A DNA stretch of 64,000 nucleotides from Wenyingzhuangia heitensis (GCF_011762155.1 NZ_JAASQL010000005.1:1-64000); one strand, 5' to 3'. Counted from the first letter of the stretch, positions 46,738 to 56,021 are shown. Notes: a model not told the origin generated them from the sequence alone. Numbers and translations are program-made.

Positions 46738-47493
46738 TTATGAAAACCACAATTTAATAGACATGGCAATTACAATTACAAATAGTACTGCTCTAATAAA
46801 ACCATCTCCTTTTTTTACAGAATACCTACTCGCAACCCACGCACCACTAGCATTACCTACAGCAAGTGTTAAACCATACAACCAGTTCACTTTATCATTT
46901 ATCACAAAAACAATTAACGCCACAAAAATGTAGATGCATATAACCGTAACTTTTGTTGCGTTTGCTTTTACTAAACTTAACTTATTAAGGTAGGGTAATA
47001 GCATTAAAATAATTAAACCATTTCCTGAATTTAAAAAACCACCATAAAGGCCTATAAAAAAGAAAGCAATAATAGCAATATAAAGGTGCTTTCCTGTAGT
47101 TCTTTCTATAGCTTGTTTTAACGATTTTTGTTTGCTTTTAAAAGCACTTAGGAATACCACAGCAATCATTACAATGGAAAGAATTTTTTTAAAAACATCA
47201 CCATCAATATTCACGGCATAGTTAGCACCAATAAAAGCTCCTATAGAGGCCGAAACACCCAAATAAATACTAAAAGGAAAGGTGTTAATTCCTTTGCTTT
47301 TAAATCCGCTAGTGGCAGAGGCGGTCTGAAAGAAAACAGCAATTTTATTGGTTCCATTAGCAATTGTTTCGGGCAGTCCCATAAAAATTAATAAAGGAAG
47401 TGTAAGTATAGAACCTCCACCTGCAATTGTGTTAATGGCTCCAGCTAAAAACCCTGCAGGGATTAATAAAAGCAGGTGTAAATCAAAATCCAT
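46738..47493 (-). CDS. TauE/SafE (TSUP) family sulfite exporter-like transporter
   Basis: A 251-residue inner-membrane protein with about seven to eight hydrophobic helices. The opening LLLIPAGFLAGAINTIAGGGSIL and the second-half motif GFLNSGNGLIILMLLP are the two inverted TSUP repeats. Family members export sulfite, sulfoacetate or other organosulfur anions, but many are uncharacterised. Single minus-strand gene. Confidence 0.9.
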   Translation of the reverse strand: MDFDLHLLLLIPAGFLAGAINTIAGGGSILTLPLLIFMGLPETIANGTNKIAVFFQTASATSGFKSKGINTFPFSIYLGVSASIGAFIGANYAVNIDGDVFKKILSIVMIAVVFLSAFKSKQKSLKQAIERTTGKHLYIAIIAFFFIGLYGGFLNSGNGLIILMLLPYLNKLSLVKANATKVTVICIYIFVALIVFVINDKVNWLYGLTLAVGNASGAWVASRYSVKKGDGFIRAVLFVIVIAMSIKLWFS

Positions 47494-47614
47494 TTGTATG
47501 TTTTATAAGGTATAAAATTACGATTTTTAAAAGCTTATTTTTTGTTTTTATGAGGCCTAGTTTATTTTGCAACAGATATTTGTTTTTTGAATGAAAAAAT
47601 AAAACAAGAAAAAT

Positions 47615-47646
47615 TTGGGATATTAGAAGTAAGTATACTATATTTG
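47615..47646 (+). promoter_or_regulatory. Promoter of tRNA-Ser
   Basis: TTG at 47615-47617, a 21-nt spacer and TATATTTG at 47639-47646, followed by the same GCACTCGCAAA leader core seen at the second tRNA-Asn. Confidence 0.75.
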
Positions 47647-47677
47647 CACTCGCAAACGAGAAATCGTGAGACGCTCA

Positions 47678-47762
47678 GGAGAAATGGCAGAGTGGTCGAA
47701 TGCGGCAGTCTTGAAAACTGTTGACTGTAACAGGTCCGGGGGTTCGAATCCCTCTTTCTCCG
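47678..47762 (+). tRNA. tRNA-Ser (anticodon TGA)
   Basis: An 85-nt class II tRNA. The acceptor GGAGAAA pairs with TTTCTCC. The anticodon stem GCAGT/ACTGT encloses CTTGAAA with anticodon TGA. There is a long variable arm and the T loop is TTCGAAT. CCA is not encoded. Confidence 0.96.
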
Positions 47763-47763
47763 C

Positions 47764-47793
47764 AAAACCTTCAAGTTTTACTTGAAGGTTTTT
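47764..47793 (+). terminator. Terminator of tRNA-Ser
   Basis: Stem aaccttcaagt/acttgaaggtt with a short loop and T tract just after the tRNA. It may also serve the convergent pseudouridine synthase gene. Confidence 0.8.
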
Positions 47794-47821
47794 CTTTTGT
47801 AAAAAACATACATTTTTTTGT

Positions 47822-48676
47822 TTAAGAAAATAAACGATTGAATTTGGTAGGAATTTCTTTTTGTATTGTTAGTTTCTCACGGGTATACGGATGTATAAAT
47901 GATAAAGAACTTGCATGTAAATACAATCCTTTCCCTTTTAAAATTTTTCCTTCAAGGCCATATTCAACATCTCCTAAAATAGGGTTGCCTATAGATGCAC
48001 AATGTTTTCTTAGCTGATGTCTTCTGCCTGTGTGAGGTGTTAGCAGAACCATGTTTAAGTATTCGTATTTTTCTGAAGCGATTGTTTTTAACACTTGAAA
48101 ACTAGATATGCTTTCTTTTTCGTCAACAGCAACATTAACTGTTCCTTGTAATTGCATAGCTCCAATAGTAACTGCCGTATAGTTTTTTTGAATAATTTTG
48201 TTTTCAAATAGTTTTCCTAGTTCTCTAATACTAGTAGCTGTTTTTCCAATTAATAACAATCCGCTAGTAGCAAAATCTAGTCTATGTACAGGTTGAGGTT
48301 TTACACTATCAGTTAATGAGCTTGTTTGTAAATTGTGAGGTAGTGCATTGGTAACTGTTTTGGCTTTGTTACCGCTAACTAATAATCCTGCGGGTTTATA
48401 AATAACAGCTAGGTAATCATCCTCCCAAAGCACTTCCAAATCTAGGTCAATGTTTTTTTTAATAAGTGTTTCGTCTTCTAATAGTTCAATTTGATCACTT
48501 TCATTAATAAACTGTCCAGAAACTCCACGTTTGTTGTTTACTAAAATGAGCCCTTTTTTTAATGCCTTTTTAATTCCTGCTTTACTAGGAATAGTAAGAA
48601 AAATACCAACGGCATAATCAGACAATCTAATTCCGTTTATAGTTGCGGGAACAATATGGTTTTCTACAATTTTCAT
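47822..48676 (-). CDS. RluA family pseudouridine synthase
   Basis: 284 residues from the ATG at 48676; a TTG two codons upstream is less likely. An N-terminal S4-like RNA-binding region ([24 protein letters not shown], cited in part) is followed by the catalytic domain with [18 protein letters not shown], whose Asp in HRLD is the nucleophile. [23 protein letters not shown] completes the family signature. It isomerises uridine in rRNA or tRNA; the target position is unknown. Confidence 0.92.
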   Translation of the reverse strand: MKIVENHIVPATINGIRLSDYAVGIFLTIPSKAGIKKALKKGLILVNNKRGVSGQFINESDQIELLEDETLIKKNIDLDLEVLWEDDYLAVIYKPAGLLVSGNKAKTVTNALPHNLQTSSLTDSVKPQPVHRLDFATSGLLLIGKTATSIRELGKLFENKIIQKNYTAVTIGAMQLQGTVNVAVDEKESISSFQVLKTIASEKYEYLNMVLLTPHTGRRHQLRKHCASIGNPILGDVEYGLEGKILKGKGLYLHASSLSFIHPYTREKLTIQKEIPTKFNRLFS

Positions 48677-48851
48677 GAACAACGAAGCTAAAGTATTCTA
48701 ATTAAAACTAAGATATTTTTTAAAATACTATTTTATAAGCTATCTATCTCATAATCAAACAATATAAAAAAGGATAGCAATATCATTTATTTAAGTCGTA
48801 TCTTCGCATCCGCTACAGAATTAACCAAGAGTTGATTCTTAAAATATATAT

Positions 48852-50162
48852 ATGACATTTGAATCTTTAGGATTATCAGAGGCTATTTTAAAAGCCATTA
48901 ACAAAAAAGGGTATACAGAACCCTCAGCTATTCAACAAAAAGCCATTCCGCATGTTTTACAAGGTAAAGATGTGTTGGCATCTGCACAAACAGGAACAGG
49001 AAAAACAGCAGGTTTTACGTTGCCTATTTTACATAGTTTATCTACGCAAAATAAGTGGAAACGCAGACCTGTACGTGCATTGATATTAACACCAACAAGA
49101 GAATTGGCTGCTCAGGTTTATGAAAACGTAAGAGAGTACAGCGAGTTTTTAGATATAAAATCGGCTGTGATTTTTGGAGGTGTAAAACCAAAACCACAAA
49201 TTACCACTTTAAGAAGAGGAGTAGATGTATTGGTGGCAACACCAGGTAGATTATTAGATTTAATCAGTCAAGATGCATTATCGTTGTCTAAAATAGAAGT
49301 ACTCGTTTTAGACGAAGCAGATAGAATGTTAGACATGGGATTTTTAAGAGATATTAAAAAAATATTAGCCTTAATGCCATCAGAACGTCAAAACTTATTG
49401 TTTTCTGCAACCTTTTCTGCAGACATTAAAGCTTTGGCAAACACTTTTATGAAGAGCCCTATAGAGGTTGAATCTGCTCCACAAAACACAACGGCAGAAA
49501 GAGTAAAACAAACTTTTTATAACATAAACAAAGGAGACAAGCCTCTTGCGGTTATAGGCATGATTAAAAAAGGAAACTGGAACCAAGTTTTAGTTTTTAC
49601 ACGTACTAAGCACGGAGCTAATAAATTGGCAGAAAGATTGGCTAAATCTGGAGTAACTGCAGCAGCTATTCACGGAAACAAAAGTCAAGCGGCTAGAACC
49701 AAAGCTTTGGACGGATTTAAGAAGAACTCTGTTAGAGTATTGGTTGCTACCGATATTGCTGCTAGAGGATTAGACATTCCGTTATTGCCACACGTAATTA
49801 ATTACGAATTGCCTAATGTACCCGAAGATTACGTACATAGAATTGGACGTACAGGTAGAGCAGGAGCTAGTGGAGAAGCTATTTCATTAGTTTGTGGTGA
49901 AGAATTAAAATTTGCTATTGATATAGAAAAGTTATTAGGTCTAAAATTACCTTTGCAAAATTTAGAGGGTTTTGATTTTAAAGCTCCTACTGCTGAAGAA
50001 TTAAAAGCACTAAAAAAAGGACCTTCTAGAACCAATTCTCCTAAAGCTGCACAAAAACCAAGAACTCCAAAAAAGAAAATAAAACCAGGAGAAGCTCCAA
50101 AATGGGTGCAAAGTAAAAGAAATGCAGCTTCTAAATTAGGGAGAAGTAAAAATAGAAGATAA
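48852..50162 (+). CDS. DEAD-box ATP-dependent RNA helicase, RhlE-like
   Basis: A 436-residue helicase. The Q motif is [16 protein letters not shown]...GYTEPSAIQ, motif [14 protein letters not shown], motif II DEAD in VLDEADRML, motif III FSATF, and motifs V and [14 protein letters not shown] and [10 protein letters not shown]. The C-terminal tail is Lys/Arg/Pro-rich ([20 protein letters not shown]), typical of RhlE proteins in ribosome assembly and RNA decay. Followed after 14 bp by a small lipoprotein gene. Confidence 0.94.
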   Translation: MTFESLGLSEAILKAINKKGYTEPSAIQQKAIPHVLQGKDVLASAQTGTGKTAGFTLPILHSLSTQNKWKRRPVRALILTPTRELAAQVYENVREYSEFLDIKSAVIFGGVKPKPQITTLRRGVDVLVATPGRLLDLISQDALSLSKIEVLVLDEADRMLDMGFLRDIKKILALMPSERQNLLFSATFSADIKALANTFMKSPIEVESAPQNTTAERVKQTFYNINKGDKPLAVIGMIKKGNWNQVLVFTRTKHGANKLAERLAKSGVTAAAIHGNKSQAARTKALDGFKKNSVRVLVATDIAARGLDIPLLPHVINYELPNVPEDYVHRIGRTGRAGASGEAISLVCGEELKFAIDIEKLLGLKLPLQNLEGFDFKAPTAEELKALKKGPSRTNSPKAAQKPRTPKKKIKPGEAPKWVQSKRNAASKLGRSKNRR

Positions 50163-50176
50163 AGAAATTGTAAAGT

Positions 50177-50875
50177 ATGATAAGGTATGTTTTCATTCCC
50201 TTTATTATAATCAGTTTTTGTAGTTGTAAAACTAAAGATACCCATAAGGTATACACTGCTGTTGATACGACTAAAAATCATAAAAAAAATCTAGACTCAA
50301 CATTGGTTGGATCTAGATTTTCTTTTGATGTTATAAAATATAAAACATCAGAATTAGAGTCTGAGTTTTATTTAGACAATCAACCTCCTAAAAAAGAGCT
50401 TTGGATGTCTAATGAATTTTTAGAAAAATATATATTTCCTCAGCCTATTGCTATAGGATATTTTAATTATTCTCCTTCTAAGTATACCAATGCATATGCT
50501 TTTAAAGCCTACAAAGAGTTTTTAAATTTTGATTTGTTTACGTTTATATACAACAATGATGATGGATGCAGGATAGTATACGGAGCAACAACACTTAAAG
50601 ATACATTGCAAATTTTAAGTACGGGTGTAATTGGTTTTGTGGGAGATGATGGAGCTGGTTGGATAGGAGAAAAAAAAGGAAAGTGGGTAACTCCTTTTAT
50701 TTTTAATGCAATAGAAATTTCTAATTATGACGATGATTTTGTGGCAACCACCAACAACTCTCAAATAGATACCATTTGGTCTACCATTCATATAAATTCT
50801 AAAGGAATTTTTAAAGAGACTGTAACAAAAGAAGTACATTACCGAGATGGTAGAAAAATACAATCTTTGAACTAA
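50177..50875 (+). CDS. Hypothetical lipoprotein
   Basis: A 232-residue protein with a lipoprotein signal (lipobox cysteine 17, ISFCSC). The mature part is predicted beta-rich with no family recognised; notable segments are GFVGDDGAGWIGEKKGKW and TIWSTIHINSKGIFKE. It is translated 14 bp after the RhlE-like helicase stop, so it probably shares its transcript. Function unknown. Confidence 0.75.
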   Translation: MIRYVFIPFIIISFCSCKTKDTHKVYTAVDTTKNHKKNLDSTLVGSRFSFDVIKYKTSELESEFYLDNQPPKKELWMSNEFLEKYIFPQPIAIGYFNYSPSKYTNAYAFKAYKEFLNFDLFTFIYNNDDGCRIVYGATTLKDTLQILSTGVIGFVGDDGAGWIGEKKGKWVTPFIFNAIEISNYDDDFVATTNNSQIDTIWSTIHINSKGIFKETVTKEVHYRDGRKIQSLN

Positions 50876-50898
50876 GTTTTATAACAGGTGTTTCTGTT

Positions 50899-51840
50899 TT
50901 ATCTAGCAATATTTCTAATGGGAGATTGTGGTTTTGTTTTTTTACCCTTAAACTTTCCATTAATAATAAATACCGCAACAATTCCTAAGATTCCACCAAT
51001 AACGGTGTTCCAAAGAATATGTTCTCCAATAAAAAGAAACGAGGTTAACACGGCGGTGCTAGGGACAATAAAAATATAGGTGCTTGCTTTTTCGGCTCCA
51101 ATTTTAGCAGTTACATATAAAAAACAGGTAGTTGCCAAGGCCGAATTTATAATTCCAAAATAGAGAATATTAAACCAAAAGGTAGTATCTGCTGTTGTAA
51201 ATAATTGTTGAATCTCTTTAAAATCTATAAAATAAATCAACCCTAAGGCAGCAACAATATGGGTCCAAAAACTAAAGCCAATTGCATTTCCAAATTTATT
51301 GGCATGAGAGCTAATTTTACTCATAACAGCCCAAACAAAAGCGGCTAATAAGAAATATACATTTCCGGTATTTAAAATGGCAGCGGAGTTGTTCCAAACT
51401 TTTAGGAGCACCATTCCTGCAATAAAGCCTAAAGCCAAACCTATGTACTCTTGTTTTTTAGGAAGAATTTTACTGATGAATAGTCCAATAATATAAGCAA
51501 AAATAGGATTGATGGTGGTGACTAAAACTCCTCCTGCTCCTGCAAATCCTTGATGTACTCCTTTAAAAAAGAATAGGGTGTATAATAAAATAAAGACAGA
51601 GGCTCCTATTACATGAAACCAACCTTTTTTGTGAACAGTTCTCTTTGTTTTTGTAAAGTAAGTTAAAGGCAATAGGGTTAGGGGTACCAATATAAATCTT
51701 AAAAAACTTAAGTTTAAAGCACTGGTATAGGTTCCTAAAACTTTGGCACATGTCCAGCTTGTTCCCCAAGTACACATACTTAAAATCATGGCTGCTAATA
51801 GCCATTTTTCTTTTTTTGCTGTATTTTGTGTTTCTTTCAT
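50899..51840 (-). CDS. DMT superfamily transporter (EamA family)
   Basis: A 313-residue inner-membrane protein with ten predicted hydrophobic helices arranged as two EamA repeats. The first helix holds MCTWGTSWTCAKVLG, and the second repeat's last helices are IFIVPSTAVLTSFLFIGE and GGILGIVAVFIINGK. Drug/metabolite exporters of this family move amino acids, nucleosides or other metabolites; the substrate is unknown. Convergent with the lipoprotein gene. The basic C-terminal tail is unremarkable. Confidence 0.9.
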   Translation of the reverse strand: MKETQNTAKKEKWLLAAMILSMCTWGTSWTCAKVLGTYTSALNLSFLRFILVPLTLLPLTYFTKTKRTVHKKGWFHVIGASVFILLYTLFFFKGVHQGFAGAGGVLVTTINPIFAYIIGLFISKILPKKQEYIGLALGFIAGMVLLKVWNNSAAILNTGNVYFLLAAFVWAVMSKISSHANKFGNAIGFSFWTHIVAALGLIYFIDFKEIQQLFTTADTTFWFNILYFGIINSALATTCFLYVTAKIGAEKASTYIFIVPSTAVLTSFLFIGEHILWNTVIGGILGIVAVFIINGKFKGKKTKPQSPIRNIAR

Positions 51841-51856
51841 TGGGTGGTTTTAGTGT

Positions 51857-51883
51857 TTGCATCTCGACTCCGCTCGATGACCT
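51857..51883. repeat. Dispersed 27-bp repeat, copy 2
   Basis: 25 of 27 positions match 37825-37851. A shortened third copy (core ATCTCGATCCGCTTGATG) follows at 51891-51912. It lies between two minus-strand genes, in noncoding DNA. Confidence 0.7.
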
Positions 51884-51890
51884 TGTGTTG

Positions 51891-51912
51891 TTGAATCTCG
51901 ATCCGCTTGATG
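51891..51912. repeat. Degenerate copy of the dispersed repeat
   Basis: TTGAATCTCGATCCGCTTGA resembles the 27-bp repeat with one base deleted and a changed leading base. Adjacent to copy 2, it suggests local duplication. Confidence 0.5.
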
Positions 51913-51959
51913 TTTTAAAAAGGGTGTTCTAGCGGGGTAGAGAACAAAAAGCCAAACGG

Positions 51960-53270
51960 TTATATTTCTGTAACTCTAATTTTCTTTTTCTTTAAACGTT
52001 CGTTATTAATTAAATCAATTACAGATCTTGTGTTTTTTACTTTTACAGATACAAAGGCACAATCGTGTTTTAGTTCTATAACTCCTACTTGATTTCCTGA
52101 TAAGTTTCCTTTTTTAATTAACAAGCCGGCAACATCTCCTTTAGATATTTTGTCTTGTCTACCTCCAGAAATAAATAAGGTTTTCCAAGGAGAGGGTTCT
52201 GGTAATGTTGCTTGGTTTAAATGTACTACTTCGTCTGTGGTAATAAAGTCTGGCACAGGTTCTTTTTTCCACTGAATTACATAAGCAGTTCCTTCACTAT
52301 TCATTCTAGCAGTTCTACCGTTTCTGTGGGTAAACTCTTCTACTTTTAAAGGTAGTTGATAGTGTATTAAAAAATCAATTTCAGGAATGTCTAATCCACG
52401 AGCAGCTAAGTCTGTTGCTATTAATATTTGATGGGTTCCGTTTCTAAATTTTATCAAGGCACGTTCTCTGTCTTTTTGTTCTAGTCCACCATAAAAACAA
52501 CCGTGACTAATTTCGTGATCGTTTAAATAATCACTCACTCGGGCAATACTATCTTTAAAATTGCAAAAGATAATTCCTGATTTATTTCCAATATGGCAAA
52601 GTGTATCTACCAAAGTTTTTAGTTTGTCTTTGTCTGGAGACAATACGGTTTTGATGATTAATTGAGATTTTTTTTCACTTAAAAAATTAATCTCTATAGG
52701 GTTTTTAATTCCAACAAATTCTGGAATTTCAATTTCTTGTGTTGCTGAGGTTAGTATTTTTTGTTGTACAGAGGGCAATAATCTAACAATTTCGCTCATT
52801 TCTTCTTCAAAACCAACTTCTAAAGATTTGTCAAACTCATCTAAAATAAGCGTGGTAATGTCAAAAGTTTCAAAACTACCTTTGCGTAAATGGTCTGCAA
52901 TTCTTCCTGGTGTTCCAATTAATACGCTTGGGGTGTGTGCCAATTCTATTTTGTCTTTAGACATGGGTCTACCACCATATACACAGTTTACTTTGTAACC
53001 CGTTCCCATTTCTCTAAACACCTGTTCTATTTGTATGGCCAATTCTCTAGAAGGTGTAATAATTACCGCTTGTACTTCTGGACTTTGGGTAGATAGTTTT
53101 TCTATTAAGGGTAATAAAAAAGCGAGTGTTTTACCGGTTCCTGTAGGTGATAATAATACCACGTTTTTAAGTGAGTTAATTGCTTCTTGAGCAGCTTTTT
53201 GCATAGGGTTTAACTGTGTAATTCCTAATTTAGAAAGAATGCTTGCTTGGTTTTTATAGTGTGTAGACAT
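51960..53270 (-). CDS. DEAD-box RNA helicase, DbpA-like, with DEFD motif
   Basis: A 436-residue helicase. Motif I LSPTGTGKTLAF, motif Ia ITPSRELAIQ, motif II reads DEFD (LILDEFDKSLE) rather than DEAD, motif III TSATQ, motifs V and [16 protein letters not shown] and HRNGRTARM. The last about 75 residues (GGRQDKISKGDVAGLLIKKG onward) form a DbpA-type RNA-binding domain, which in DbpA targets 23S rRNA hairpin 92 in late 50S assembly. DEFD is a known variation in this group and should still hydrolyse ATP. Transcribed away from the repeat array. Confidence 0.92.
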   Translation of the reverse strand: MSTHYKNQASILSKLGITQLNPMQKAAQEAINSLKNVVLLSPTGTGKTLAFLLPLIEKLSTQSPEVQAVIITPSRELAIQIEQVFREMGTGYKVNCVYGGRPMSKDKIELAHTPSVLIGTPGRIADHLRKGSFETFDITTLILDEFDKSLEVGFEEEMSEIVRLLPSVQQKILTSATQEIEIPEFVGIKNPIEINFLSEKKSQLIIKTVLSPDKDKLKTLVDTLCHIGNKSGIIFCNFKDSIARVSDYLNDHEISHGCFYGGLEQKDRERALIKFRNGTHQILIATDLAARGLDIPEIDFLIHYQLPLKVEEFTHRNGRTARMNSEGTAYVIQWKKEPVPDFITTDEVVHLNQATLPEPSPWKTLFISGGRQDKISKGDVAGLLIKKGNLSGNQVGVIELKHDCAFVSVKVKNTRSVIDLINNERLKKKKIRVTEI

Positions 53271-53389
53271 TGTTTTTTAGACGGGTTGTTTTGTAATACA
53301 AATTTAGTGTAAACAAAACACAAATTAAGGATTGTTTTAAACGATGTTTGGAGTGCTACGTTATTCTTTACAGATGTTTTTATGTATTA

Positions 53390-53536
53390 CACTACCTGTT
53401 TAGGCTTCCCTAGCACTTGTAAAGGGATCCCACTACCTATTATGGTTTCCTCACTACTTGTTTAGGCTTCCCCAGCACTTGCAAAGGTGTTCCCACTACC
53501 TACTATGGTTTCCCCACTACTTGTTTAGACTCTCCC
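53390..53536. repeat. Noncoding tandem array of about 21-bp degenerate units
   Basis: Seven units of 20-22 bp, of the form CACTAC(C/T)TGTTTAGGCTTCC. Units 1-3 (62 bp) and 4-6 (63 bp) form a higher-order duplication, with unit 7 restarting the cycle: unit 1 resembles 4 and 7, unit 2 resembles 5, unit 3 resembles 6. All units end in TCC, TCCC or TCCT. No frame is open across it. It lies upstream of the HTH-ImmA module. Confidence 0.85.
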
Positions 53537-53699
53537 GGCATAGTATTCGCTATTTAGTGGAAGTTTGTATAATCTGTTTGGTGATGAAATAGTATGGAAA
53601 TAAAGTCAACAAGATTTGTTGAGTTAGTAAGTACAGACTGAGCTTTGAGAAAGAATTAAACCCGAATTAAGTTTTACGGGGTTTGTGTTTGTTTTTTTT
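53537..53699. other. Intergenic region upstream of the HTH-ImmA module
   Basis: No gene seen. It separates the repeat array from the promoter region of the next gene. Confidence 0.4.
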
Positions 53700-53765
53700 G
53701 AGGGTAATTTCCCTTTTTTTAAGTGTAGTGTAAATAAAACACTATATTTGTGAGGGTAAATTCTC
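53700..53765 (+). promoter_or_regulatory. Promoter/operator region of the HTH-ImmA module
   Basis: The -7 box TATATTTG lies at 53743-53750. A perfect inverted repeat TAGTGT-N7-ACACTA (53726-53744) touches the box. Two related 14-bp elements beginning GAGGGTAA (53700-53713 and 53752-53765), each with a GAGgg/CTC or GGG/CCC symmetry, flank the promoter. This arrangement is what an autoregulated HTH gene would show; binding is inferred. Confidence 0.5.
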
Positions 53766-53769
53766 TTTT

Positions 53770-54963
53770 ATGGAAAATTCAAATATTGATGATATTTTAA
53801 AATCTATTTTTTTAGAAAGCAATTCTCTTAATGTAAGGGAAATGTTTGATGAAAAATTGAAAACAATAAATGTAAGTAAAACTAAAGTTTTAAACTTACT
53901 AAAAATAGATAAAGATGTCTTTGAACAAATTATTAATGGAACTGCTAAGCAGCCTAATTTAATTCACGTTATAAAGATAGCCGATTTTTTAAATCTATCT
54001 ATTGACCGATTTATAGAAGCTGTATTAAAAAATCAAAGTGTTGAGAATATACGCTCAATAGAAAATGCTCAAAATGCTACTTTTTTATTAAATAATTTTG
54101 ATGTTAAGACGTTAACAAAGTTTGGCTTTTTCGAGAGTAAAGCAGATACAAATGAATTAGTAAATAAAGTATTAGCTTTTTTTGGATTTGAATCAATACG
54201 TGATTATGAATTAGAATTAAATAGTCCTTTATACAGTAGCTCAAAAAGAAACTTTTCAGATAAGATGAAAGATTTTTGGATTAAATCCGCATATCAAACT
54301 TTCAGAATAATTAATAATCCGAATGATTATAATAGAGCTAGATTAAAGGATTTGACAGTTAAAATTAAGCCCTATTCTCAAGATTTGAAAAATGGTCTTT
54401 TTACAGTATGTAAAGCTTTGTATAATGTTGGTGTTACTGTTGTTTTTCAAGATTATTTGGCTACAACTCAAGTAAGAGGAGGAACATTTATAATTGATAA
54501 TAAACCCTGTATTGTTCTAACAGACTTTAATAAAAGTTATCCAACTTTGTGGTTTACTTTATTACATGAATTACATCATGTTTTATTTGATTTTGATTTA
54601 ATAAAAAGTAATAATTTTCATTTAACGGGGGATGCTGATTTGTTTTTGATTGAAGAGAATGCAGATTCTTTTGCTAGAGATTTTTTTATGTCAGAAGAGA
54701 AGTTTAACTATATAAAAATGTACATTAAGAATCCTTTTCTAGTTTCAAAGTTTGCTATTGAAAATGAAATACACGTTTCAATGGTTTATTCTTTTTTTAC
54801 TTGGTATCAAGATAAATTATATGGTAAAAAATATTATGGAGCTTTTAAAGAGTTTTACCCTGATTATAAAATTTCAGTAAGTAAATTGAGTCCGTTATCA
54901 TGGAATGACGATAGTATTAAAATAGCAGGATTAAGAATTAAGAAAATTTTAGAGATAAATTAA
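53770..54963 (+). CDS. HTH domain - ImmA/IrrE metallopeptidase fusion
   Basis: A 397-residue cytosolic protein. Residues about 20-90 form an XRE-like helix-turn-helix (TKVLNLLKIDKDVFEQIINGTAKQPN, cited in part; then HVIKIADFLNLSIDRFIE). A helical middle region follows. The C-terminal ImmA/IrrE (DUF955) zinc peptidase has HExxH at residues 266-270 (HELHH) and the third-ligand segment EENADSFARDF. Proteins of this kind cleave repressors or antitoxins to switch on mobile elements, DNA-damage responses or toxin-antitoxin modules. It is followed 10 bp later by a 181-residue protein, so the pair is an operon. No phage or integrase gene is nearby. The peptidase target is unknown; the partner is the first candidate. 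Confidence 0.85.
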   Translation: MENSNIDDILKSIFLESNSLNVREMFDEKLKTINVSKTKVLNLLKIDKDVFEQIINGTAKQPNLIHVIKIADFLNLSIDRFIEAVLKNQSVENIRSIENAQNATFLLNNFDVKTLTKFGFFESKADTNELVNKVLAFFGFESIRDYELELNSPLYSSSKRNFSDKMKDFWIKSAYQTFRIINNPNDYNRARLKDLTVKIKPYSQDLKNGLFTVCKALYNVGVTVVFQDYLATTQVRGGTFIIDNKPCIVLTDFNKSYPTLWFTLLHELHHVLFDFDLIKSNNFHLTGDADLFLIEENADSFARDFFMSEEKFNYIKMYIKNPFLVSKFAIENEIHVSMVYSFFTWYQDKLYGKKYYGAFKEFYPDYKISVSKLSPLSWNDDSIKIAGLRIKKILEIN

Positions 54964-54973
54964 AAAATAAAAC

Positions 54974-55519
54974 ATGTCTGAGAATAAGAAAATTAAGAAA
55001 AGTATCGAGCTTTCTGAAGCAGATATTGAGAGATTAGAACTTTTGCAAAAGGCTAATGAAAAAGTAGGTAAACAATTATCTATTAATTCTGAATTAGGAA
55101 GTTTAGAAGAGATAGATGAATTAAGAGAAATTGTAGGGAAAGAATTTGAAAATCCTGAAGAAAAATATAATATTTATTATAAAGGAATTAGAAAACTTTT
55201 AATGGATTTCTTGCCTAAAGGAAAAGAATTTAAAGAAGTAAGAGACATAATATATGATGAAAAAAATATTTTTCTAAATCTAGGTAAACGTAAGTCTGAT
55301 AACAATGGGATTAGGGGAGGAGATAGTAGAATGACTTTTCAGCCTGTGATGAATGAAATATTAGATATAATAATTAAATGGGTTGCTGAGTCTCAAAATC
55401 CTTTTGATATTTATAGAGCTTTCTTTGACTTAAATGAAAAATATGGTTACGGACATGAGGAATATGATAAATCTGCTTTAAGTATTTCTAAAGCGATGAT
55501 GGAACTTAGTAAAAAATAA
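54974..55519 (+). CDS. Unrecognised helical partner of the HTH-ImmA gene
   Basis: A 181-residue soluble protein with no signal peptide. The N-terminal about 65 residues are charged and helical (SIELSEADIERLELLQKANE, then a Glu-rich stretch). Residues about 75-175 are mixed, with FLPKGKEFKEVRDIIYDE, RGGDSRMTFQPVMNEIL, and a helical end (DKSALSISKAMMELSKK). No family recognised. Its tight linkage (10 bp) to the HTH-ImmA gene suggests it is a substrate, antitoxin, toxin or effector of that peptidase. None of these roles can be read from the sequence. Confidence 0.7.
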   Translation: MSENKKIKKSIELSEADIERLELLQKANEKVGKQLSINSELGSLEEIDELREIVGKEFENPEEKYNIYYKGIRKLLMDFLPKGKEFKEVRDIIYDEKNIFLNLGKRKSDNNGIRGGDSRMTFQPVMNEILDIIIKWVAESQNPFDIYRAFFDLNEKYGYGHEEYDKSALSISKAMMELSKK

Positions 55520-56021
55520 TTTCAGACAATTTTACCAGCCAAGTTCTATACCTACCAAAAGTACTCATATTTGGTTTTCTGTTTTAGAGCAGGGTGTTTA
55601 TTTTAAGTTTTATAAATATATCTGTTTTCCTTTAAAAAAAGAGTTGTTCTTTATTATTTATAATAGCGGCTGTTTTTTTTGCTGTTATTACCTTGCGTTG
55701 CTTATTTTGTGAAGCGTTTTTTAGAACCATTTTACAATAAATTTAAAAAGAGGATGATAGGAGTCTGCTTTGGGGCTTCTTCCTAAAACGATATTTTTTA
55801 AAAATAGGCACTGCTAGCTTCCCCGAACGAGACCCGAATAAAACCCTATTAAAAATAGTGTGTTTTTGTTATTAAAATTGAGGGCTAATTAGGGTGTTTT
55901 AAGGCGTGTTAAAGTATTGAGGTTTAACGTTTTATTGGTTTCTCTTTTTGTCCGTAAAAACTATTCCAATTCTATATTCTGAATTCCTTTTTTTTTTTTT
56001 TTAATGAATAAACCTAAAATA
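55520..56021. other. Intergenic region after the HTH-ImmA module
   Basis: About 500 bp with no credible gene, tRNA or strong terminator. A run of 15 T lies at 55988-56002, a candidate slippage-prone tract. Together with 53271-53769 it makes this the least gene-dense part of the window. Confidence 0.5.

Noticed and set aside
51960-53270. DEFD in place of DEAD read as an inactive helicase
   Set aside because: DEFD-type motif II is still acidic and occurs in active relatives; the other motifs are intact.
53390-53536. The tandem repeat could be taken for a CRISPR array
   Set aside because: Units are adjacent and degenerate, there are no unique spacers, and no cas gene is present in the window.
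55988-56002. Run of 15 T considered as a terminator
   Set aside because: No stem precedes it on either strand; it is simply a homopolymer tract.
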